The notes below the pieces were generated by a model, which was not told the origin of the DNA, searched no databases, and saw nothing but the letters and a program-made list of their open reading frames with translations. From a virus: a stretch of 29,909 nucleotides of DNA. The DNA is taken from IMG/VR virus record IMGVR_UViG_3300037963_001728, positions 1 through 29,909 of that record; one strand, given 5' to 3'. The position numbers and the translations under genes were made by a program. Below are positions 24,212-29,909 of the stretch, piece by piece (the stretch's first letter is position 1; every line of letters starts with the position of its first letter).

Positions 24212-25059
24212 TAGTCTTTAAGCCCATAAAGTTTAACTGATCCTGATGCAATATCTCCACTACTCATATAAAATCTTATACCATTTACAACATCAGAAGC
24301 ATTAGTTGAATTTATACTACCAGTAAAAGTTGTAGCAGTATGATTAGCACTTGTACTAAAATTATTTTCAATACCACTAATACAACATGGTCTTGCTGTG
24401 TTATTTACATTTTGTAAATTTGCGTTAATAGTAATCCCTTCACCTGTGGCATTTCCTATAGAGTAGTAAGAAGTTCTAGTGAGTATAGTATCAGCGTTAT
24501 CATTTAAATGAAGAGCAGCATCTAAATTACCTGCCGCTCTTCCATAATAAGAACTACCTGTTTGTACTGATCCACCTACAAATACCTGAAGATATAAATA
24601 AACATTATCGGTTGCTGGTAAAAACTCTGCTTGTATTAAATAATTATTATAAGTTGAATTGATATATGTAGAATCTATATCATAAGCAGAAACAGCACTA
24701 CTTATAGTTGCTGAAAGAAGATGATCCATACCAGCACCAGTTACATTTCCAGTAAACGTACCATTGACAGCAGTTAAGTCTTGTCCTGCAGGATGATTAG
24801 CTGTACTTGCAACTGCGTTGTGGTGCAACACATAAATATTGTTTGTGCCACTTGGAGGTGCGGCAGTAAATGTTAATGTTGTACCACTGACTGAATATGC
24901 TGTTGTTGGAATTTGTCTTACATTTTCTACAAAAACTGCAATACCATTTGTCGTTGCCGCTTTAGACAATGTAAAAGCAGTCGTACTAGCGTTGCCACTA
25001 AATGTATCTTTAGTAACTGATGCAAAGTTTGCTGCAGGTTGATTGCCAACATAAGGCAT
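24211..25059 (-). CDS. Tail fibre protein (MPYVGNQPA type)
   Basis: 282 residues. The first 100 residues, with SVTKDTFSGNASTTAFTLSK, GIAVFVENVRQIPTTAYSV and TLTFTAAPPSGTNNIYVLHH, form a highly conserved attachment module of marine phage tail fibres. A short linker (NGTFTGNVTG) leads to a beta-rich C-terminal domain of about 165 residues that ends in IASGSVKLYGLK, a typical fibre tip ending. The N- and C-terminal parts are familiar while the middle is variable, as expected for a host-binding protein under selection. It is coupled to the chaperone-like gene at 23930-24211. Confidence 0.75.
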   Translation of the reverse strand: MPYVGNQPAANFASVTKDTFSGNASTTAFTLSKAATTNGIAVFVENVRQIPTTAYSVSGTTLTFTAAPPSGTNNIYVLHHNAVASTANHPAGQDLTAVNGTFTGNVTGAGMDHLLSATISSAVSAYDIDSTYINSTYNNYLIQAEFLPATDNVYLYLQVFVGGSVQTGSSYYGRAAGNLDAALHLNDNADTILTRTSYYSIGNATGEGITINANLQNVNNTARPCCISGIENNFSTSANHTATTFTGSINSTNASDVVNGIRFYMSSGDIASGSVKLYGLKD

Positions 25060-25060
25060 A

Positions 25061-25408
25061 TTAAGTTATCTCCATGTAAGATAAGGCAACATCTGTAGCA
25101 CCTGTTGCAGTTACTGATATACTGTCTGTAGCTTCTAAAACAACTTTGTTACCAGCCAAAAGCTCTAATGATGATCCTGCTGGAATGGGTGCATTAGTAA
25201 TAAGTTCTACTGGTTGGTTAACTTCATCATTATCGTTTGTTCTATTACCTGTGTCAGATGTTAATGTAACTGTGGCAGTAACTTGACTTGTTGTTGTATT
25301 TCCTAATACCAAACCTAGTATTATCGTTGTTGTGCTACTAGCTACTGTGTAGATTACATCTGCACTTGTTACTCCTGCTTTGCTTGATAATTTAAATGTA
25401 TTTGCCAT
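25061..25408 (-). CDS. Small beta-rich virion protein, paralogue of the 15541-15864 product
   Basis: 115 residues, nearly all predicted beta strand. TTIILGLVLGNTTTSQVTAT, ELITNAPIPAGSSLELLAGN, KVVLEATDSISVTATG and the ending LSYMEIT follow a pattern seen in small phage virion proteins near the tail, and match the product at 15541-15864. It is placed between two fibre genes. AGGA precedes the start at normal spacing. A tail or fibre-base structural role is likely; the exact place is unknown. Confidence 0.6.
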   Translation of the reverse strand: MANTFKLSSKAGVTSADVIYTVASSTTTIILGLVLGNTTTSQVTATVTLTSDTGNRTNDNDEVNQPVELITNAPIPAGSSLELLAGNKVVLEATDSISVTATGATDVALSYMEIT

Positions 25409-25411
25409 ATT

Positions 25412-27703
25412 TTATCCTAACGCTATTGCTAATGCTGTTGCTTCATCTGCCGCTGCTGATGCAGTTGTAACGCCTAAATCTGACACTACCTCAGAAGCAC
25501 TTCTGCCCTCTATACTTGTGCCATCAACTTTTAAAAAATCATTATCTGCAACATTTGCATTTGCAACTAAAACATTACCATTAGAAATACCTGTTGATAA
25601 TGTTGCTACAGTTGTTATAGCAGTGCCGTTAAGTGTGATTGCGTCTGCTTCAAGTGTTCCGTCAAAGTCACCATCAACGGCATCTATGTTACCTTTAAAT
25701 ATTGTTGATGATATAGTTCCTGTACTTGGATTATATGTGAGGTTGCCATCCATTTCCAAACCAACATTACCTGTACTTGATGTAGCACCTTCTACAAAGG
25801 TAATTAAATTTTCTTCGTTTGTACTTTCATTATCTGTAACTAAAACATGAGCAGCGTTTGTTGCATTTGTAACTGTCACACCTGCAATCACAGTGTTAAG
25901 TGCTGTGCCATCAACAGTTATGGCATCAGCCTCCAATGTGCCATCAATATCTGCATTGCCACTAATATCTAAAGAACTAGCTTCTATCTCTCCACTTGCT
26001 TTAAATATTACATTATCACCACCAGATACTTCAAAGATGATTTGATTATCTGTGCCAAACTTTATTCTGTTGTCTGCGTCTCTACCTATTTCTAAACTTG
26101 TGTTAACTACAGATGTAATGGCTGTTTGTGCTGCATCTATGGCGACATCTATTGTATTGTCTGCATCTTGATATGTAACAGTAACACCTGTTTCTGTGTT
26201 ACTTGAGAACATAGCACCCGTTGTATCAGATATAACTTCAGATAACGCTGTTCCACCAATTGTAATTGCATCAGCTTCAACTGTGCCATCAAAGTATGCA
26301 TCTTTAAATTCAAGACTGTCAGTTCCCAAATCAACAATTGCATTAGAACCTGGTGTTAAAGCTCCATCTGTAAGTATTAATTGTTTTTCGTTTCCTGCAT
26401 AAAAATTTATTGTGTCTGCTGTTTCAAAATCTATTTTAGTTTGATCATCTTCACCAATTTTTATATCTGTAGCTAATAGAGATGTAATACCAGTTTGTGC
26501 AGCGTCTAAACTTACAGCACCACTTGATACAGAAAAGAATGTATCACTAAATGATGCTATACCTTTGTTAGATGTGGTAGCATCTTCACCTGCGATAGTT
26601 ATGGTGTTACCCGTTGCTGAAGTGTCTATACCTTCACCACCAGCAACTGTTAATGTTTCGCTGTCAAGATCAATAGCTATTGTACCACTGTCAGTTGTTG
26701 CATCTAAATCTTGTGCTGTAACCTGGCTATCAACATAAGCCTTAATAGATTGTTGTGTAGCTAAATGCGTTGCTGAATTTGATGACATATCATCTTCATC
26801 TTTGACAGCCGTACCACTAACGCCAGTATTTAACACGGGAGATGTTAAAGTTTTATTTGTAAGAGTATCTGTAGATATACGAGATACTAATGTTGAATTA
26901 CCACCTGTGGGTAATGTTAATACATCAGATGCACTTGCTGAATGTGGCTGTGCTTGTAGTGTTTGAGCATGAGCATTACCAGACTCACAATAAAATTTAA
27001 GTTGTGCAACTGATCCACTGTTTGTTTTTAAATCAATCAGACCGCCATTAACTGTAAGATCATCACCTACAGTTACATCACCAGATGTTGTAACGCTTGA
27101 TAAAGTTCCAACCGATGTGATATTAGTTTGTGCTGCAGTTTGTAATGTACCTGCTAACTGTGTTGCTGTTAGTCTTCCTGTACTTGGATTGTAAGTTAAA
27201 TCTCCGTCACTTTCTAATCCTATGTTACCACCATCTACATCACCACCTGCTGTAAATACAACGGCATTATCTTCATTTGTGCTTTCATTGTCTGTAATTG
27301 TTACAGTTGTGGCTACTGTAGCAGTATCAGCGTTGCCCGTGACATCTCCTGTAATATTACCTACAAATGTGCCGTTTATATTATTACTTGCATCCTTAAA
27401 CACTGCTTTATCAGCAGGGTATGTCATAAAGATAGTTCTTGTACCAGATGACCAATTTACTTCATTATTTGAATTAGAACTAGCTAATATAGTTGTTCGA
27501 GCTAATGTAGTTCCAGAAGATGTAAAAGTGCCTAAACCAACTTCAAAGTCAGTGTTGTCTGTACAAACATAATACGTTGTATCAGAATTACTAAGATTAG
27601 CAGTAAATGTTTCAAAACCACTTACAGCACCAGCTAACGTATATGTTCCAGTGCCTGTAGTGGTTGTGGTTTCTTTAACTCTGTCTTTTATTACTAAAGC
27701 CAT
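25412..27703 (-). CDS. Long repeat-rich tail fibre protein
   Basis: 763 residues with only traces of enzyme-like or globular sequence; Thr, Asp, Gly and Ala dominate. The N-terminal part (about 1-105, with [29 protein letters not shown] and [11 protein letters not shown]) is a fibre attachment module. The shaft holds several repeat types: TDNESTNE blocks, GT[LV]EADAI blocks, AAQT-IT blocks and [14 protein letters not shown], which is widespread in phage fibres. The C-terminus ends in [15 protein letters not shown] and an Ala-rich helix, without the S74 chaperone or a clear tip domain. It may therefore be a connector or proximal half-fibre carrying the smaller tips encoded downstream. Confidence 0.75.
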   Translation of the reverse strand: MALVIKDRVKETTTTTGTGTYTLAGAVSGFETFTANLSNSDTTYYVCTDNTDFEVGLGTFTSSGTTLARTTILASSNSNNEVNWSSGTRTIFMTYPADKAVFKDASNNINGTFVGNITGDVTGNADTATVATTVTITDNESTNEDNAVVFTAGGDVDGGNIGLESDGDLTYNPSTGRLTATQLAGTLQTAAQTNITSVGTLSSVTTSGDVTVGDDLTVNGGLIDLKTNSGSVAQLKFYCESGNAHAQTLQAQPHSASASDVLTLPTGGNSTLVSRISTDTLTNKTLTSPVLNTGVSGTAVKDEDDMSSNSATHLATQQSIKAYVDSQVTAQDLDATTDSGTIAIDLDSETLTVAGGEGIDTSATGNTITIAGEDATTSNKGIASFSDTFFSVSSGAVSLDAAQTGITSLLATDIKIGEDDQTKIDFETADTINFYAGNEKQLILTDGALTPGSNAIVDLGTDSLEFKDAYFDGTVEADAITIGGTALSEVISDTTGAMFSSNTETGVTVTYQDADNTIDVAIDAAQTAITSVVNTSLEIGRDADNRIKFGTDNQIIFEVSGGDNVIFKASGEIEASSLDISGNADIDGTLEADAITVDGTALNTVIAGVTVTNATNAAHVLVTDNESTNEENLITFVEGATSSTGNVGLEMDGNLTYNPSTGTISSTIFKGNIDAVDGDFDGTLEADAITLNGTAITTVATLSTGISNGNVLVANANVADNDFLKVDGTSIEGRSASEVVSDLGVTTASAAADEATALAIALG
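25604..27298 (-). repeat. Diverged protein-level repeats in the long fibre
   Basis: The type A block (TDNESTNE through YNPSTG) occurs at about 27298-27146 and 25849-25691. The type B block (GT[LV]EADAIT--GTA) occurs at about 26290-26231, 25945-25886 and 25663-25604. A third block (AAQT-IT through IG-D) occurs at residues 401-439 and 524-563. Spacing is irregular, as in a duplicated fibre shaft. Confidence 0.7.
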
Positions 27704-28194
27704 TACTTCAACTCAATACTCAAGTTTGTTGCGTTAATTCTAAATATATCACCCTCTGCTAATGTCTTACTTGCATCTAATGCTCCGATAAACAAAAAGT
27801 TATTGTTGCCACTAGAGCTGGAACTATCATTAATAAATACATGAGTTATTGTTTGTGTTCCACTATCTGTCTTAGCTGCGAAATCAATTGCATTTGTATT
27901 CTTTGCGGTCTGTTGATTTGCTGTAGGTGATACTAGTGTCCAAGCAGTAGTTTGTACTCTCGCATATCCACCAAAACTTGCTTCTGTGACGGATACAGAA
28001 CCTGCATCTGCTGATTCACCTGTGCTATCGGAAAAGTTTGAAACGGCAGTAGCCAATCCAACATATATATTACTTCCTAATCCGTTAGCATTGCCACTAC
28101 CAAAGTTAGCACTGGATACTTGTGCATTATTATTAAATATAAAATTTAGTATCCTATGTTCTAAATAGGTGGTTGCTGCATTTGAGGTTGCCAT
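27703..28194 (-). CDS. Phage tail fibre-family protein
   Basis: 163 residues. The order is: an N-terminal helix ([13 protein letters not shown]), IYVGLATAV (43-51), [13 protein letters not shown] (73-85), [20 protein letters not shown] (98-117), [15 protein letters not shown] and a final [16 protein letters not shown]. This matches a common small phage tail protein family of the form lyvALfT, GYaRv, I-F-a, G-ithv-ifD, Gd-lri. The AGGAGA ribosome site lies eight bases before the ATG. It is encoded between the adaptor and the long fibre, suggesting a part of the tail collar or fibre base. Confidence 0.65.
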   Translation of the reverse strand: MATSNAATTYLEHRILNFIFNNNAQVSSANFGSGNANGLGSNIYVGLATAVSNFSDSTGESADAGSVSVTEASFGGYARVQTTAWTLVSPTANQQTAKNTNAIDFAAKTDSGTQTITHVFINDSSSSSGNNNFLFIGALDASKTLAEGDIFRINATNLSIELK

Positions 28195-28204
28195 AATTTA
28201 TCTC

Positions 28205-29059
28205 CTATGTTCTTTGCCTACGAGGTAATCCTTGTCTATAAGCATCATTATTTTCTCTTGATTCACCAAAATCTTTTAAACGACTTACTTCTTCCATGAA
28301 CCTTCTTTCATACAATTGTATAACATCTGCCTCTCCTTTCATAAAAATATACGCTTCTACAAGCGATCCGTAAAGTAAAGCATTAATTGCATTCTTACTT
28401 AACCAGGATGTTGTAGTATCACTTGATATAGCGGATATAGCAGAACTATGAGAAGTTGTACTACCTGTTATTGTCTCACCATTTGTAAAACCAGTTGTTG
28501 GTACGATGATTGTTAATTTATTGTCACTATCATTTTTACTGTCAATAGTAGCTGTAACACCGCTGGAGGAACCTGTTATTGTTTCTCCTACCGCAAAACT
28601 TGATGCTGAAGAAACAGTTAATTGAATTGTACTATCAGCTAAACTTGTTGGTCTGTAATAATAATGTAGCTCAACTGGGTAATTGCTATTAGGTGTAGGA
28701 GATAAGATAAAATTATCTACATCAAATCGTGCATAGTATTTAGGGACACCTGTAGTCGCAGGATTAGGGTGATATTCTTGAACAAAGTTTACATCTTTCT
28801 CTAACAGAAAAACTAAATTACTTGAAACTGTTATTGATAAACTAAAAGGTGAAAAGAAATCTGTTGGAACAGACAAAAATCTATCTGAAGAAGTTGTAGC
28901 ACTTGTTACATTTTTACGAAAAACTTCAAAGTCAATCATCTTAAAAAGACGATTTTCTGTAGATCGAATAAAGTTTCTTAAATTAGAAACAAAAGTTGTT
29001 TCATCATTCTCAGTATAATCTTGGATAGATGTTCTTAATGTTGTTAATGTGTAACTCAT
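28205..29059 (-). CDS. Head-tail adaptor-like protein with inserted beta module
   Basis: 284 residues. A helical start (TTLRTSIQDYTENDETTFVS, FIRSTENRLFKM), a central beta part (FLSVPTDFFSPFSLSI, KYYARFDVDNFILSPTP, ELHYYYRP) and C-terminal helices (SWLSKNAINALLYGSLVEAY, IFMKGEADVIQLYERRF) match the adaptor proteins of phages that bridge portal and tail (SU10/P22 gp4-like). Residues about 143-214 form an extra segment with two similar halves, FAVGETITGSSSGVTATI and FTNGETITGSTTSHSSAI, between the last core strand and the helices. The start follows the preceding stop directly. Role: docking between portal ring and tail. Confidence 0.7.
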   Translation of the reverse strand: MSYTLTTLRTSIQDYTENDETTFVSNLRNFIRSTENRLFKMIDFEVFRKNVTSATTSSDRFLSVPTDFFSPFSLSITVSSNLVFLLEKDVNFVQEYHPNPATTGVPKYYARFDVDNFILSPTPNSNYPVELHYYYRPTSLADSTIQLTVSSASSFAVGETITGSSSGVTATIDSKNDSDNKLTIIVPTTGFTNGETITGSTTSHSSAISAISSDTTTSWLSKNAINALLYGSLVEAYIFMKGEADVIQLYERRFMEEVSRLKDFGESRENNDAYRQGLPRRQRT

Positions 29060-29569
29060 TTAACTCTCCAACGTCACGGGCCCAGCAGATGCAATACCGC
29101 CACCACCTGTGGTATTACCTAACGTAGCTGTAGCAGTTACGCTTATAGTGTACCTATTTGTATCTACCACAGATTGAATTGTAAAGCCAGATGAACCTTG
29201 TATAGTAGCACTTGATATACCATCAAAAGGTGATACATCTCTAAAACGAACTGTGCTTGAAGCAGATCTTCCATGACCTGGTTCAGTTACTGTAACAGTT
29301 GTAGGACTGCTTCCACCACTTCCAGTTTTAAATGGATTGTGAGGTAAAATAACAGAAACAGATGGCTCTTCTCTATCTGGTCTAGCATCTTTAATTGCTT
29401 CAGCGTCTGCTGTTTTTACTCGTAAATCTATCTGAGGATGTTTTGGTTCAAACTCATCTTTACCTACAAAAAGACCATTCCATTCTTTTCTCATGTCTCG
29501 TAAGCGATAACGAAATCCAGATCTGTCTGATATACCATAAGAGTTTTTGCCTGTAGCAAATCGTCCCAT
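29060..29569 (-). CDS. Head-tail junction protein (MGRFATGK type), unknown exact function
   Basis: 169 residues. The start, MGRFATGKNSYGISDRSGFR followed by DMRKEWNGLFVGKDEFEPKH, is very conserved in marine phages and occurs next to adaptor genes; I know no assigned function. The first 80 residues are basic and probably extended or clamp-like. Residues about 89-155 form a beta module (TVTVTEPGHGRSASSTVRF, IQSVVDTNRYTISVTATA) that resembles one in the gp10-like protein. The gene lies between two adaptor-like genes, overlaps the upstream stop as TGATG and abuts the next start, so all three should be made together for the head-tail joint. Confidence 0.6.
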   Translation of the reverse strand: MGRFATGKNSYGISDRSGFRYRLRDMRKEWNGLFVGKDEFEPKHPQIDLRVKTADAEAIKDARPDREEPSVSVILPHNPFKTGSGGSSPTTVTVTEPGHGRSASSTVRFRDVSPFDGISSATIQGSSGFTIQSVVDTNRYTISVTATATLGNTTGGGGIASAGPVTLES

Positions 29570-29909
29570 CAGACACTCAAGTATTTAATATCGGGTGTTA
29601 AAGTTAAAGCCACTTTATCCTCATCCTCGGCCGCTGCTCTTTGAAACTCTTCTTCATAAACAGACTTTAATAACTGTGTTCTTTCTGGTGCACGTTTTAT
29701 TGACAGATAGTATGAAAGACCTGCCACCATGCAAGGTAAAAAACGAAAAGGAACATCTGATGTGTTTTGCAGAGTATCCGCATCTTGTATTCTTCTAACA
29801 TAGAAATACTCTAAAGTATCTGTGCTATTCTCTGGAGTAGGCCACAAGAATATTTTAGGAGTAATTTGTCTATCAAAGTAATACTGTGAAGGTCTACCTG
29901 TTTGAGTTT
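29569..29909 (-). CDS. Adaptor/head-tail connector-like protein, 5' end cut by window edge
   Basis: The open frame enters from the right edge; 112 C-terminal residues are visible, the first being TQTGRPSQYYFDRQI. A TTG at 29847 should not be taken as the start because the conserved sequence continues upstream of it. GRPSQYYFDRQITPKIFLWP, LEYFYVRRIQD, DVPFRFLPCMVAGLSYYLSI and a final YEEEFQRAAAEDEDK are a pattern common in marine phage adaptor-type proteins encoded beside MGRFATGK proteins. It resembles the C-terminal part of the P22 gp4/SU10 adaptor group (strand-rich, then helices with YLSIKRAPERT). Full length and start are outside the window. Confidence 0.65.
   Translation of the reverse strand, partial: TQTGRPSQYYFDRQITPKIFLWPTPENSTDTLEYFYVRRIQDADTLQNTSDVPFRFLPCMVAGLSYYLSIKRAPERTQLLKSVYEEEFQRAAAEDEDKVALTLTPDIKYLSV

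Noticed and set aside
25412-27703. Possible CRISPR array or tandem DNA repeats in the fibre genes
   Set aside because: Repeats are at protein level, diverged and unevenly spaced; there are no identical short repeats with unique spacers and no cas genes.
29569-29847. Small complete gene starting at TTG 29847
   Set aside because: The frame stays open to the window edge and the upstream residues are part of the conserved pattern, so the gene is truncated by the window, not short.

Overview
This is a dense, AT-rich stretch of a tailed bacteriophage genome (Caudoviricetes). It is most like uncultured marine phages with a podovirus-type or otherwise short tail machinery. The evidence is gene content: a family A DNA polymerase, a P22 gp10-like tail protein, head-tail adaptor-like proteins, very large putative ejection (internal virion) proteins, a T4-type lysozyme, and many small fibre-like proteins of kinds familiar from marine phages. 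No rRNA, tRNA, integrase, terminase, portal, capsid or RNA polymerase gene is visible here. The host cannot be read from the sequence; a low-GC marine proteobacterium is only a guess.

Layout. (1) Bases 1-827, minus strand: an SNF2/DEAD-like helicase that runs off the left edge. (2) Bases 828-905: a 78-base divergent promoter region, the largest gene-free stretch; no gap exceeds 300 bases. (3) Bases 906-8145, plus strand: the replication operon. It encodes a coiled-coil protein of unknown function, a probable ssDNA-binding protein, an archaeo-eukaryotic-type primase, an AlpA-like DNA-binding protein, a UvrD-type helicase, a DUF6378-like protein, DNA polymerase A and an XF1762-like protein. Most neighbours overlap by 1 to 11 bases. 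A strong hairpin-plus-T-tract terminator sits between the ssDNA-binding protein and the primase. (4) Bases 8142-29909, minus strand, convergent with the operon: the virion and lysis block. Read in its transcription direction (right to left) it holds adaptor/connector genes, a tail fibre-like protein, a long repeat-rich fibre, an array of small adhesin-like and chaperone-like genes, an S74-chaperone fibre, a gp10-like tail protein, small virion proteins, three putative internal (ejection) proteins and finally the lysozyme.

How the genes work together. The plus-strand operon and the divergent helicase look like a self-contained replisome: AEP primase, SF1 and SF2 helicases, ssDNA-binding protein and a proofreading PolA with leucine at the position of E. 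coli Phe762. The minus-strand block is the assembly programme for the head-tail junction, tail, receptor-binding apparatus and DNA ejection proteins. Almost every gene is translationally coupled through ATGA, TAATG or TGATG overlaps.

Most notable signals: a terminator hairpin that would place a Shine-Dalgarno sequence at the right distance from the primase start; SSB-like C-terminal tails on two consecutive replication proteins; a fourfold array of alternating adhesin-like and small assembly-chaperone-like genes; beta-rich modules shared between or inserted into head-tail junction proteins; and a palindrome at the convergent gene ends that gives both proteins the same last three residues. I found no clear defence island, CRISPR array or other wholly unknown multi-gene system.
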